From Paenibacillus sp. FSL R5-0623 (lineage in GTDB: Bacteria; Bacillota; Bacilli; Paenibacillales; Paenibacillaceae), in the NCBI RefSeq assembly GCF_037974265.1, contig NZ_CP150233.1, forward strand, positions 6,820,001 to 6,884,000: a stretch of DNA of 64,000 nt. The letters run 5' to 3'. Shown here piece by piece: positions 45,795 to 55,073 of the stretch (position 1 is its first letter; the number at the start of each line of letters is the position of its first letter). Position numbers and translations under genes: made by a program. The notes beneath the pieces are model-generated. The model made no database searches and was not told where the DNA came from. It saw only the letters and a program-made list of their open reading frames with translations.

Positions 45795-48086
45795 CTAACC
45801 CTCTCTGGTGGAACGATCGGAATGTGGCTCAATCAAATCAGTCAACAATTGGTCGATCAGGCCCTTCTCCACAATATCATCGATATTCTCCACCGAGAGA
45901 AGCACTTCGCGCTCACGGGCTGTCGTTTTTCCCGTATGTTGCAAAATGACTTCAATATTACTCTTCGTATAAAAAGTAACGACCGCTCCTGCCGCAATAT
46001 CACCATGGAAACCCGTCGCGGAGAAGAAACGATAATTGAAGCTGCGCAGCGTACAGCTAGCATCATTGGTGAAATGAACTGGAAGCTGAAGGGATAGCCG
46101 CGGCATTTTTCGCTGATCCGATCTGGGTTGAACAACCCGTCTTTTCACATTACGTAACATATCGTCATAAGCCGTATCCCACAGATTCATCTGCTCTGGC
46201 AATGAGTGTTTACGGTCGTAGATGATTTGCATGTATTGGCGGTTATCATTCTCATCAATCGGCTGAACCGTTGCGGAGTAACGCCAGCCCTCTCCATCCT
46301 GTTTCACATAAACGATGACTGCATCGAGATTGGCCTCATACCGGTCGGTTTTGACAACCAGTGAGATGATCTTCTGCTCAGCCAAATAAATGGGATAAGG
46401 AACATAGAAGGCAATACCTTGCTCAGATACATCCACCGTCTTGGCCTGATAACGCAGATTGTTGGCTTGGTCATGAATCGTCACATCCTCCTGCGCCCGA
46501 ATCCGTTCTGTCTCCCGGTACGCACGGCGGCCGATCATGAAGAACAGGGCGTAACACAGCGCAATCATGTTATGAATCAGCCAGAAAATAATGATACTGC
46601 TGAAGAACAGCGCAATGCCGTACTTGCCATTGACATACCGAATCACGGCTGCAATGGAAAGCAACAGCAAGAAGATATGCGGAAGTGCATATAACAGAGC
46701 AGACATCCATTGTCGACCGCTTGCTCTGCTTTTGTTGGTGACCTTGAATTTTTTCTCGCGAATTCCCAGCGTCTCCAGGAGAACCGGCCAGATCAAGTAA
46801 GGCATGAATATGGTATCGATAACCTGACTCCATCGCTGATTCCGAATATTGCTGGATAAATATCGCATGGATACACTATAGAAGAAATAAGATGGAAGCC
46901 AGAATATTAGGATTTGCCAGAAGGTTGTGTTCACAATCTGGAAGTCGAATAACGCAAATAAAATAGGTGCCAAAATGAAAATCAACCGGTTAAAGAAGGA
47001 CCACCAGTATAAGAAACTGCTTAAGTAGGTCACTCTCGTCCAGAAAGGCAGCTTTCCAGATATGGGTGCACGCGTATTCTGCAGGCTCTGAATGATACCC
47101 CGTGCCCAACGAATTCGTTGTTTAATCATGCTCTTCACTGTTGTTGTTGTCTGCCCGGCAGCTTGAACCTCTTGAGTCGCATAGGTAATATAACCTTCCT
47201 GCTGCAAGCGGATGCTTGTCTCAAAGTCCTCGGTGATTGTATTGAGCGGAAAACCTCCGATGTCTTCCATACCCTGCCGGGAAATGATCGTATTACTTCC
47301 TGTATAGGCTACTGCATTGGAAGCATTACGCAGGATGTTTACTTCTCTGGAGAAGAAATCCTGTTCATTCGGAATGCCTTGCTCTGCATACAGGTTGAAC
47401 TGGAATAGATCCGGATTGTAGAAGCTTTGCGGGGTCTGCACCAGACCAAGCTTGAACTTAGGGTCCATCTCGTCCTCTCGGCGAGGACGCCATACCTCAT
47501 TCTCCTTAATAAACGTGGAGAGCATGAAATAGGGTACCGTTTTCATCAAAAAGGTGTGCTGTGGAATCATATCCGCATCAAAGGTTGCAATGAGCGGCGA
47601 AGAGCTTTTGCTCAATGCATTGTTCAGATTACCAGACTTGGCATCCTTGTTTCCGGGGAACCCCATATATCCCACGCCAAATTGTCTGGCAAGCTCCTCC
47701 ACCTCAGGTCTTGCTCCATCGTCACAGAGATAGATATGAACCTTCTGCTTGTCCGGGTAATCCATGAACGTACAGGCATTAACGGTTTTATATAACAGAT
47801 CAACAGGCTCATTATGCGTAGCAATAAATACATCCACATCCGGATAATACTCCGGCGGAACGATTGGAAAGTCGAGCTGTGTACGTTCTTTTTGCATTTT
47901 TTGAAAGAATAATTCAAAGGTTGTCAGTACGGTGACCGTTTCAGCAACAATCAACAGCATACCAAAAATGACGTTCAGAACGCCCTCACCCCATGGCAAC
48001 GTAAAGAACGTACGCCATACCAAATAAATCGACATCAGGATCATCGTGATGACAAAAAAGATATTCTGCCTTTTTTCGTTTTGCAC
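45795..48086 (-). CDS. BcsA-like GT2 polysaccharide synthase with PilZ domain(s)
   Basis: 763 aa from GTG 48086; the frame opens 11 codons earlier but AGGAGG lies inside that stretch, 11 bases before the GTG. Two N-terminal membrane helices, then a processive GT2 domain with DDG (LCDDGARP, about 122), DAD (FDADMIP, about 170), TED (TITEDFETS, about 282) and QRIRW (about 320), the signature of cellulose-synthase-type enzymes. Four to six membrane helices follow. A PilZ domain (about 520-612) keeps RRAYR and DVSEQG, both c-di-GMP contacts. A second PilZ-like segment (about 650-740) has RSDQR but SATG without the leading Asp/Asn. The polymer made is not known. Confidence 0.92.
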   Translation of the reverse strand: MQNEKRQNIFFVITMILMSIYLVWRTFFTLPWGEGVLNVIFGMLLIVAETVTVLTTFELFFQKMQKERTQLDFPIVPPEYYPDVDVFIATHNEPVDLLYKTVNACTFMDYPDKQKVHIYLCDDGARPEVEELARQFGVGYMGFPGNKDAKSGNLNNALSKSSSPLIATFDADMIPQHTFLMKTVPYFMLSTFIKENEVWRPRREDEMDPKFKLGLVQTPQSFYNPDLFQFNLYAEQGIPNEQDFFSREVNILRNASNAVAYTGSNTIISRQGMEDIGGFPLNTITEDFETSIRLQQEGYITYATQEVQAAGQTTTTVKSMIKQRIRWARGIIQSLQNTRAPISGKLPFWTRVTYLSSFLYWWSFFNRLIFILAPILFALFDFQIVNTTFWQILIFWLPSYFFYSVSMRYLSSNIRNQRWSQVIDTIFMPYLIWPVLLETLGIREKKFKVTNKSRASGRQWMSALLYALPHIFLLLLSIAAVIRYVNGKYGIALFFSSIIIFWLIHNMIALCYALFFMIGRRAYRETERIRAQEDVTIHDQANNLRYQAKTVDVSEQGIAFYVPYPIYLAEQKIISLVVKTDRYEANLDAVIVYVKQDGEGWRYSATVQPIDENDNRQYMQIIYDRKHSLPEQMNLWDTAYDDMLRNVKRRVVQPRSDQRKMPRLSLQLPVHFTNDASCTLRSFNYRFFSATGFHGDIAAGAVVTFYTKSNIEVILQHTGKTTAREREVLLSVENIDDIVEKGLIDQLLTDLIEPHSDRSTREG

Positions 48087-49180
48087 TACAACTGCTTCCT
48101 CCTTGCTGCAAATACCCATCTTCGCTGCAATTGGAAACTGAGCAGGAACAGCAAGGCATCACAGACGAATTTCGCCAATTTCTCATCTACGAAGAGAACG
48201 GTATGGAATATATATACTCCGGTACTGGACAGCAAGATCACTACTCCGCATAACGTCAGATAGCGCCATAGACTTCCCTGGCTATCCTCCTTGCGGAATA
48301 CAAAGTATCTGTTCAGTACATAGTTGACCACAATGGAAATAACCCTCGCAATCACGGTTGCAAGCAGAATTCTTAAATAGTGTTGCTCACCCAACACGGG
48401 CCGCAACGCGTCGATCAAAAACCAGGCGATGCCCAAATCCACAACAGAACTGGCCACCGATGATGAAATGAACCGCAGGAAATTGGAGAACAACACCCCC
48501 ATGACCCGAGCACTATCCTGGATCGCTTTAAAATGAGTGCCTGCATTGCCATTCTCATAAATGACTTGAATTGGCATCGTATGAATCGGTATGCCAGACT
48601 GAATGCACGAGATGAGCATCTGCAGCTCATATTCAAATCGAGTGCCGCGAACATCCTGCATAAACGCAAGTAACCCTGGACCGAAGGCACGAAGCCCAGT
48701 CTGGGTATCTGACAGCTTTTTACCATACAGCATGGCAAAAATAAAGGAGGTCATCCGATTGCCTAACAGGGACTTTGGGGGTATATTCCCCTCGCTGAAG
48801 TTCCTTACCCCGAGCACCAACGAATCCGGATGAAGCCTTGCTTCTTGGGCTATGCGGTATACATCCTCAGCTGCGTGCTGTCCGTCTGAATCAGCGGTTA
48901 CAACGAAGGAAGATGCGTCGAATTGCCGACCAATATACTCAAATCCGGTCTTGAGTGCCGCACCCTTCCCCTGATTTTCCGCATGAGTCAGCAGAGCACA
49001 ACCGTCCTCACGAAGCTCCTCGAAAATCGACTGGTAGGCCTCACCAGATCCGTCGTCCACAATAACAATATTAGTAAATCCATACTCTCGCAATTGCCTT
49101 ACATAGGCTGGAAGTCTCTCATCCGGTTCAAGCGATGGAATGAGGATGATCGTTTCGCCGTTTTGTCTACCTCTAATCAT
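48086..49180 (-). CDS. GT2 glycosyltransferase fused to GtrA flippase domain
   Basis: 364 aa from ATG 49180 (GAGG eight bases upstream; a TTG five codons earlier is possible). Residues 10-225 are a dolichol-phosphate-mannose-synthase-like GT2 with IVDDGSG and TADSDGQHA. Residues about 235-360 are a GtrA-type four-helix membrane domain (FSNFLRFISSSVASSVVD), linked to moving lipid-linked sugars across the membrane. Its TAG overlaps the next gene's GTG as TAGTG. It heads the operon and probably supplies lipid-linked precursor. Confidence 0.92.
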   Translation of the reverse strand: MIRGRQNGETIILIPSLEPDERLPAYVRQLREYGFTNIVIVDDGSGEAYQSIFEELREDGCALLTHAENQGKGAALKTGFEYIGRQFDASSFVVTADSDGQHAAEDVYRIAQEARLHPDSLVLGVRNFSEGNIPPKSLLGNRMTSFIFAMLYGKKLSDTQTGLRAFGPGLLAFMQDVRGTRFEYELQMLISCIQSGIPIHTMPIQVIYENGNAGTHFKAIQDSARVMGVLFSNFLRFISSSVASSVVDLGIAWFLIDALRPVLGEQHYLRILLATVIARVISIVVNYVLNRYFVFRKEDSQGSLWRYLTLCGVVILLSSTGVYIFHTVLFVDEKLAKFVCDALLFLLSFQLQRRWVFAARRKQL

Positions 49181-49353
49181 CCTGATAAGCCTCAATTCGA
49201 CATATTTTCACAGATTCTTTTTTGAATATTGTGAGTATAACATCGAAAAGGCATACAGTAAACGAATAACTTGTATATATATTGGTAAAAAAGTTGCAGT
49301 CTTTTATAAACTAATTCATAGGCGAAAAATACTAGTAGAGGGTTAGTCTAGCA

Positions 49354-49455
49354 CTACTCAAACAATTGCACATTCGGCTCTCGTTTCAGCACATGTACCA
49401 GCATGGCGTGAATGAACGCCTCCCCAGAATGCAATCGTTTCTCGTAATAGTTCAT
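49354..49455 (-). CDS. Possible small protein, 33 aa
   Basis: Reads MNYYEKRLHSGEAFIHAML and ends NVQLFE. GGAG lies eleven bases before the ATG. Composition is protein-like, but the ORF is short and could be chance or a remnant. It lies alone in the gap 49181-49556, on the opposite strand to the YheC/D-like gene. No other gene is seen in that gap. Confidence 0.35.
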   Translation of the reverse strand: MNYYEKRLHSGEAFIHAMLVHVLKREPNVQLFE

Positions 49456-49556
49456 CTTCTGTCTCCATCGACCGATTGGACATGCTTCGACTTACAAATC
49501 TGGACGAATGGCCACTTATGCGGATCACGAATTTGATTTAGAATTACCGTAGACGA

Positions 49557-50300
49557 TTGAAAAAGGCTGTGATTCCAATGTTATTCGAAAGAGACAAATG
49601 GTTGCAGTATGGCATTCTGCGCGATGAGCCCTCTCTTGCTGAACGGTTGCCAGAAACACAGTTGCTTGAGAAGGATACGCTAACGAAGATGCTTCTTCAA
49701 TATCCCAGCGTTGTACTGAAACCTCGCGATGGGAGTTACGGAAGGGATATCCTGTTCATTAGACGAGACGGCGCAAAAGCCTATCGTATTCAAAATGAAA
49801 ATAACACGGTCACCATGAGAGACAACGATCAGTTACTCGAATGGCTCGAACAAACAAACAAAAGTGATGAATATATTGTCCAAAAGCGTCTGCAGCTTGC
49901 TCAAATTAAACACAGGCCGTTCGACATTCGGATCATGGTTCAGCGCAAAAAAGGCTCCTCGTCCAATTGGAACGTGACAGGTTCCTATGCTAAAGTTGCG
50001 GCACAAGGATACCAAGTCACCAATGTGAATAACCGCCCCATTCCAGTCCTTAAGGCACTGAGACTAGCTCGAATTGGAGATCGGCGCTTACTTGTCAAAG
50101 CGGAACAAGTTGCACGATTAGCTGCCAAACGATTGGGAGAGCATTACCCTATGCTTAGACAAGTTGGGTTCGATATAGCCATCGACAAGAAACTGCGAAT
50201 TTGGATTATCGAAGGCAATTATCAACCAGCCTTACGGCCTTTCCGACTTTTGAAAGATTCCTCGATGCACCGAAGAATATTATGGTACAAAGAACATTAA
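49557..50300 (+). CDS. YheC/YheD-like ATP-grasp protein (spore-coat associated family)
   Basis: 247 aa. ATP-grasp features are VVLKPRDGSYGRDI (about 52), QKRLQLAQIKHRPFDIRIMVQ (about 110) and a GFDIAID...IIEGNYQPA end (about 205-225). B. subtilis YheC and YheD are spore-coat-associated members; this is a short form. ATP-grasp enzymes join a carboxyl to an amine or thiol; the substrate is unknown. The TTG start at 49557 has no good ribosome site and an ATG at 49578 is possible. Confidence 0.8.
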   Translation: MKKAVIPMLFERDKWLQYGILRDEPSLAERLPETQLLEKDTLTKMLLQYPSVVLKPRDGSYGRDILFIRRDGAKAYRIQNENNTVTMRDNDQLLEWLEQTNKSDEYIVQKRLQLAQIKHRPFDIRIMVQRKKGSSSNWNVTGSYAKVAAQGYQVTNVNNRPIPVLKALRLARIGDRRLLVKAEQVARLAAKRLGEHYPMLRQVGFDIAIDKKLRIWIIEGNYQPALRPFRLLKDSSMHRRILWYKEH

Positions 50301-50308
50301 ACCGAAAA

Positions 50309-50348
50309 AGAGACGACCTGCCTATTACTCCGGGCAAGTCGTCTTTTC
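50309..50348 (+). terminator. Terminator after the ATP-grasp gene
   Basis: GACGACCTGCC and GGGCAAGTCGTC pair with one mismatch, followed by TTTTC; A-rich on the left. Confidence 0.85.
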
Positions 50349-50385
50349 ATGTTTCGTACCTAATCTTGATATTAACTCTCTTCGA

Positions 50386-50727
50386 TTATTTCCGGCATTT
50401 TCTAATCGCACTTGTAACACGCGTCACTCGGAACTGATTTACCCCTACCTGTATAATGGCGAACTGGCTGTACGACGTACCAGAAGAGGTATACGGTTCA
50501 GCCTCAATATTTCCACTCGGTGTTCTAACCGTCGCGGTGATTCTAGTTACCAGGCACACACCACGGTCGGATGATCTCCAAGTCTCGTCACGCTGAACAC
50601 TATATCTATCGTTACTACAAAAGATGGATGCATACTCCACTACTCCACTCGCATTAAACGAAGTAGAGTTATAGATCTGAACAGGGTCATAACCACCTCT
50701 AGGTGCTCCAGGTCTTCTATTTCCCAT
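50386..50727 (-). CDS. Hypothetical small protein, 113 aa
   Basis: From ATG 50727, which has GGAGG eight bases upstream; a TTG two codons earlier is in frame. No signal peptide or membrane segment. Begins with a basic Gly/Pro/Arg patch (GNRRPGAPRGGYD), then beta-rich sequence, ending in a basic tail. Three Cys residues. Family unknown. It is preceded by a 270-base stretch (50734-51004) with no convincing gene. Confidence 0.7.
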   Translation of the reverse strand: MGNRRPGAPRGGYDPVQIYNSTSFNASGVVEYASIFCSNDRYSVQRDETWRSSDRGVCLVTRITATVRTPSGNIEAEPYTSSGTSYSQFAIIQVGVNQFRVTRVTSAIRKCRK

Positions 50728-51004
50728 TCTCAAAACCTCCTTTTTTATTGATAGTCTATTAAATGCAATTAAATAGTTTTAGTGAGGTATAAATGTGGAC
50801 AAGGCAGAAAAAGTGTGTTTGTACAGTGGTAGAGGGGGAACTGGTAGCTTCTGATGTCGTAGCTCAAACACGAAAAAGAACCACCCTTTAATGTACAAAG
50901 GTAGTTCGGGAAATTTGATCGTCTACTATTTTCCGATTCAGTAAGATTGTCTAGATTAAGTCGTATGTATGCCTTGCGAGCATCGTAGTAACGCTCCTGA
51001 TGCC

Positions 51005-51565
51005 CTATTCTGCCGCCTCCGCCAACCATGCTTGCACAGCCGAAGACTCCGCCCGATTCAAACGTAAGGCAATTTCAGTATTGATCTTATCCGGTGGCAT
51101 GACTTCAACAAGGACACATACGGACTCTCGAGGTTGATTTAAGGCAAATATACCTTCATCATCGAGCATTTTCATCGCCAGCTCCATGGCGTTTAACCTC
51201 ACATCCAACTCGCAATTCCAATCATCATACTCCAGTTCCACAATGAAAGGACGCTCGTTATATCGTTGTTTGACACCGTCAAAGTACTCATCCCCAAAAC
51301 AGCAATAGGGCGAATCTGCATACGACCATTTGATGAGATCCGCAATCGTGGATACCGGCGTATCACTTTCCTCTGCTTGCCTAGCCAACTCCAATGCCAA
51401 AGCTTCCCACGACCAAGCAGAGATGCTTGGCGCATGTCCTTCTCCAGTAGTGTATAACGTACAATAATAGTAACGTTCACCATTTTCAAAAAGAGTGCAA
51501 AAAGATGTTCTGGCGGCAGCGGCGATCTCTATGGCCAGTGTCTCTATTTCTTGCATTGGCTTCAT
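51005..51565 (-). CDS. DUF4303-like protein
   Basis: 186 aa from ATG 51565 (AGGGG eleven bases upstream). Segments FCTLFENGERYYYCTLYTTGEG and WSYADSPYCCFGDEYFD-type sequence match what I recall of DUF4303, a family common in Firmicutes near polymorphic-toxin immunity genes and of unknown biochemical role. Soluble. It precedes no obvious partner; the membrane protein gene lies just upstream on the same strand. Confidence 0.7.
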   Translation of the reverse strand: MKPMQEIETLAIEIAAAARTSFCTLFENGERYYYCTLYTTGEGHAPSISAWSWEALALELARQAEESDTPVSTIADLIKWSYADSPYCCFGDEYFDGVKQRYNERPFIVELEYDDWNCELDVRLNAMELAMKMLDDEGIFALNQPRESVCVLVEVMPPDKINTEIALRLNRAESSAVQAWLAEAAE

Positions 51566-51593
51566 GAATAGAGTTCCCCTTTCCATTCGTTGA

Positions 51594-51872
51594 TCATTTG
51601 CCCCTTCGATATGAATTGGCTATTTGGACTAGATACCAGACACCCGCACCCACAAGTGCAGCAAACACCAGATTAATGCAGCCGAACACGATGAGTGACT
51701 TTGCTTGGCCTGGACCGATCCGGAAAGCGGTAACAAGCTGGAAGACAGCCGGTAGCAAAAATGCCAGCCAGGAGATAGTTATAAGCTTTTCTGTTCTGAA
51801 GCTCCACCATACTGCGGAACATGAGGCAACTAGCAGTACCCAGGTACAGATAATATTTAGGGCGGACATCAT
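51594..51872 (-). CDS. Small membrane protein, three helices
   Basis: 92 aa with three hydrophobic segments (about 4-22, 30-50, 60-85) and a basic C-terminus. Two ATGs in a row follow GGAGGGGGC. Probably co-transcribed with its neighbours (gaps of 12 and 28 bases). Function unknown. Confidence 0.75.
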   Translation of the reverse strand: MMSALNIICTWVLLVASCSAVWWSFRTEKLITISWLAFLLPAVFQLVTAFRIGPGQAKSLIVFGCINLVFAALVGAGVWYLVQIANSYRRGK

Positions 51873-51884
51873 TTCAGCCCCCTC

Positions 51885-52502
51885 CTATTTGCCATGAATC
51901 ACAAGTCCATATTTATTGAAGATCCACGATTGGCTCAAGTCGTGCATTGCATCATGGCTTATACGCACAGAGGGCTTTTGCTCCTTCATCGCATCTGCAT
52001 CACGGGCTGAGAAGCGAAGGGGTTTGGTCATTTTTTTGATAGATTCTCTTATTTCATCAAAAAACGCATAGGTCAGCGGCTTATGGTCCCGGATATCCTC
52101 ATAAATATAGTACTTTCCTTTTTCATCTTCCGAATTAACTTGAAAACCTTTCGGAAATGAAATCAAGATACACGGCAGTTCATCCTCTGCCCATTGTCCG
52201 TGATATGGAAAAGAAACCCCTTCATTTCTTACAAAAAATCCTGAACTTTCTTGATCTGATGCAATAGAAATAGAGTAAACAAAGAAGGGATGGATGTCAT
52301 CTCTCTTTTCTCCTGCCACAAAATACTGATAGAACGTCTGATACGCCTCGTACACCTGATTATAATCATGCTCTGTTCGGGCAGCATTGGTACGATAGAA
52401 TTGCGCTTGCCGATGCTCCAAAAGCTGCAAAAGGCTTTTAAACTCTTCAGGAGTGATGAAGAATCTCAGTTTATAGAATCCGCTATTCTTTAATTTGTCC
52501 AT
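51885..52502 (-). CDS. Hypothetical protein, 205 aa
   Basis: Soluble, mixed alpha/beta; begins MDKLKNSGFYKLRFFITPEEF. No recognised family. First of three closely spaced minus-strand genes with the membrane protein and the DUF4303-like gene, perhaps one transcription unit. Confidence 0.75.
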   Translation of the reverse strand: MDKLKNSGFYKLRFFITPEEFKSLLQLLEHRQAQFYRTNAARTEHDYNQVYEAYQTFYQYFVAGEKRDDIHPFFVYSISIASDQESSGFFVRNEGVSFPYHGQWAEDELPCILISFPKGFQVNSEDEKGKYYIYEDIRDHKPLTYAFFDEIRESIKKMTKPLRFSARDADAMKEQKPSVRISHDAMHDLSQSWIFNKYGLVIHGK

Positions 52503-52770
52503 TTCTTTTCGCTCACCGCCCTGTTTAGAAATGTTATGCCAATTGACCTTAGCGGTTCAGGTTCAACTATATATGTATCTTATTTCCATTATAGTGATTA
52601 CCTTTCCTGAGTCTACCTACTTTACACCTGAATTTTGCGAATGAACTGAGAAAGGGTAGCGAAATATAAGGATCATTGCGCTTGTACGCGAGCAAAAGAC
52701 ATGCGTGAGGTAATTCCAGGCTACCCCTCCTTGTGAGGATGGGAGCACGCCAACATCTCGTAATCAGCAC
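52503..52770. other. Gap upstream of the 205-aa gene: no gene seen
   Basis: Holds the presumed promoter of the 205-aa gene. A 67-codon minus-strand frame at 52567-52770 has no ribosome site and no protein-like character. Confidence 0.4.
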
Positions 52771-52809
52771 AAATTAGCCGTACGGATGATCACCCGTACG
52801 GCTAATTTT
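52771..52809 (-). terminator. Terminator of the L25 gene
   Basis: AATTAGCCGTACGG and CCGTACGGCTAATT pair around ATGATCAC. T-rich after the stem on either strand. The stem shares its CCGTACGGCT core with the terminator at 42544. Confidence 0.9.
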
Positions 52810-52839
52810 GAATTATTCAGCTTTGCGAATTTGGAATTG

Positions 52840-53385
52840 TTAAGGTTTAACTACAGAGAGAAGAGACTCATTCCCCTCAGAGATCACTGTCACATCTGGA
52901 GCAAACGTTGCATCACTTACATGTAACGTTTCTCCAAGTTCCATAGTACTAATGTCAAATTCAATCGACGTTGGCAAGTGTTTCGGCAAGGCTTCCACTT
53001 CAATAGAAGATAATTGGACTTGCACGACTCCGCCCTGTTTTGTACCAATCGGTGTGCCGTTGAACTTCACAGGAATTTTAGTACGCAGGATCTCATTGGT
53101 CTGCACCTGCTGAAAATCCACATGAAGTAAATCCCGTGTAACTGGATCACGCTGGAGATCTTCCAACAATACAGTCAATGAGCCTTTCTCCTCAAACTGC
53201 AGTTCGATAAAACCAGACGTACCCTGCTTCAACCATTTTTGAAATTGTATTGTTGGAATATGAATCATTTCATTCTCCGTATTTTTGCCAAACACAATAC
53301 CTGGCAAACGCCCGGATTTACGTAAATCCCTAAGTCGGGATGTATTTAATGGAATGCGGGTCTCCGCCACAAAACTAGTAGTCAT
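52840..53385 (-). CDS. rplY: 50S ribosomal protein L25/general stress protein Ctc
   Basis: 181 aa, the two-domain (TL5/Ctc) form. The N-terminal 90 residues bind 5S rRNA (RLRDLRKSGRLPGIVFGK), followed by a beta-rich C-domain. In B. subtilis ctc is a sigma-B stress gene, but no sigma-B promoter was recognised here. ATG 53385 has GAGGAG upstream, lying inside the small ORF that ends one base before it. Confidence 0.97.
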   Translation of the reverse strand: MTTSFVAETRIPLNTSRLRDLRKSGRLPGIVFGKNTENEMIHIPTIQFQKWLKQGTSGFIELQFEEKGSLTVLLEDLQRDPVTRDLLHVDFQQVQTNEILRTKIPVKFNGTPIGTKQGGVVQVQLSSIEVEALPKHLPTSIEFDISTMELGETLHVSDATFAPDVTVISEGNESLLSVVKP

Positions 53386-53386
53386 G

Positions 53387-53473
53387 CTATGTTCGCTCCT
53401 CTTTATTAAATGATATTTTCACATTTTTCATAGTCATCCAACCATCCCCTGTTGGGGCTAAAGAGAGAAACAT
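53387..53473 (-). CDS. 28-residue ORF coupled to the L25 gene
   Basis: Starts MFLSLAPTGDGWMTMKNV and ends SFNKEERT. The ATG has GGAGGTGGTGAT upstream, a stronger ribosome site than most real genes nearby. Its TAG is one base before the rplY ATG, so ribosomes could pass straight on. It may be a leader peptide or a small protein. I do not recognise it. Confidence 0.6.
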   Translation of the reverse strand: MFLSLAPTGDGWMTMKNVKISFNKEERT

Positions 53474-53546
53474 AGCATCACCACCTCCATATACGATCCA
53501 ATTGATTTTAAAATACATTTAATGTAAGCACCCACAATATACATGA

Positions 53547-53577
53547 AGGCACTCTACTCCGAAGAGTAGAATGCCTA
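53547..53577. terminator. Hairpin between the Eis-like gene and the L25 leader
   Basis: AGGCACTCTACTC and GAGTAGAATGCCT pair with one mismatch around a CGAA tetraloop. No T-run follows, so termination is likely but not certain. The rest of 53578-53751 has no gene. Confidence 0.55.
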
Positions 53578-53751
53578 TGGGATGCTTCAACCCTATCATA
53601 GAAACCTAGATTTGTCGATTTAACCCCATAATATGATCAAAAGTGTCTCCATCCAGTCCACATCGTTGATCAGCGTAGAGACCACCCCAACGTGGAGTGG
53701 CCTTCATGTCCTCATCTCTAATTTATATATCCTTAATACTCGTTGGATTCG

Positions 53752-54870
53752 TCAGAATTTATCTATCTTGTACCAGAATATCGGGAGTGGAAACCATCCA
53801 ACGGGCGCAGCAACTGCCATATAACGACCATGTTGTGTAAGCAGAAGCGCCTGAGCCTGCTGCTTATCAAGGACAACAGCATCGGTCTTAGCAGACCGCT
53901 CGACAGTCACACCACTCGCATCCACTCGCGCAGTAATTGGCTGACCGTCCATGACTGTTGAGAACTCCCCCTCTACTATCCCTGTGGTCTTGAACTTGAG
54001 TGTCAGATATGCCTCCAATACATTGGCAAAGTCCAGAATATGATACATATCCGATGTCTCAATAACATAGTCTTCCGCAATGTTGCCAAGTGTCGTATTC
54101 AGCGGAATATCATATTCCGGTGTAAATATAGATATACGATCTGTTCTGCTATGTACCATATAAGCCTTAATCGTCCGCGAAATATCTGCCGCATTTTCCA
54201 ACGCAAATTCAGATATTTCATCGCCTGTTTCGTTTACAATTAGATACCCAATCAGTTTACCTTGATCCAGAACGCCCAGCGCCTTTTGATGGAGGCTACC
54301 GAAAATAAGTGGCAATTGCTGCACTGCACGTTCAACATAAGCAAGCCGCGAGGTGTTGATGTTATGTGCAAAGGACTCTGCTCCTTCAATCTCGAAGAAC
54401 GGCCTGAAAGATATTCCTGTGTCGTTCACATGTTTTAAGCCATGGCGCACATTAGCCTCTCCCACAATATACTTGAGCTTTACACCGCCAAGCGTGAAGC
54501 CAAAATACTCATACCTCTGCCGCTGACCATATAATACAACCATATCACACGTATTGCGTAATTCCTCAAGCCACATGTCCATGAGCACCTTCATATGTCC
54601 TTCGCCACGCGCCCGTGGATGGACCGATACAGTACCTAAATAGCCGGTTCGCAGGGTATAGCCACATACCGTCAGGCGCTCTGGAAAAACAGCTACCTGC
54701 GCGCGCAGCCTGCCTTTCTCATCTACAGCTACCTTATGCATGGCAGAAGAATCTACGTTCTTCCCATACCCTTTTGGCATCAGGGTTTCAAAATCCAAGT
54801 GAAAAGCATAGTTGGCTAAATCGATACATTCTTCACGCTCATCTGGAGTTGCCATTCTGTATTCAGTCAT
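53752..54870 (-). CDS. Eis-like GNAT acetyltransferase
   Basis: 372 aa. N-terminal GNAT domain with the acetyl-CoA loop VHPRARGEGHMKVLM near 85, a second GNAT-like middle part and an SCP2-like C-terminal domain (about 280-372), the Eis layout. Family members acetylate amines on drugs or proteins. The substrate here is unknown. ATG preceded by AAAGGATAGGG. Confidence 0.9.
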   Translation of the reverse strand: MTEYRMATPDEREECIDLANYAFHLDFETLMPKGYGKNVDSSAMHKVAVDEKGRLRAQVAVFPERLTVCGYTLRTGYLGTVSVHPRARGEGHMKVLMDMWLEELRNTCDMVVLYGQRQRYEYFGFTLGGVKLKYIVGEANVRHGLKHVNDTGISFRPFFEIEGAESFAHNINTSRLAYVERAVQQLPLIFGSLHQKALGVLDQGKLIGYLIVNETGDEISEFALENAADISRTIKAYMVHSRTDRISIFTPEYDIPLNTTLGNIAEDYVIETSDMYHILDFANVLEAYLTLKFKTTGIVEGEFSTVMDGQPITARVDASGVTVERSAKTDAVVLDKQQAQALLLTQHGRYMAVAAPVGWFPLPIFWYKIDKF

Positions 54871-54987
54871 TTGCCCTATCCTTTCATAACATCAATATTG
54901 ATAAACAGCCTTCCAAAACATAATTCTAGGAGCATATTCAATATCCTGCCCAGCAGCGTAGAAGAGATCGACCGCATGTAAGCATGA

Positions 54988-55041
54988 AAAAAACACATCC
55001 CTAATTGGGATATAACCTTCTCCCAATCGGATGTGTTTTCC
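54988..55041. terminator. Bidirectional terminator after the 5'-nucleotidase gene
   Basis: AAAACACATCC and GGATGTGTTTT, with an inner ATTGGGA/TCCCAAT stem, form a long hairpin flanked by A and T runs. It ends the gene that stops at 55074 on the minus strand. Confidence 0.92.
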
Positions 55042-55073
55042 TGTTTTCATATAAAATTTGACTAAGTTCTACA

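Noticed and set aside
50769-51029. 86-codon minus-strand frame overlapping the DUF4303-like gene start region
   Set aside because: Overlaps the DUF4303-like coding end and has unlikely composition (Cys/His/Leu-rich).
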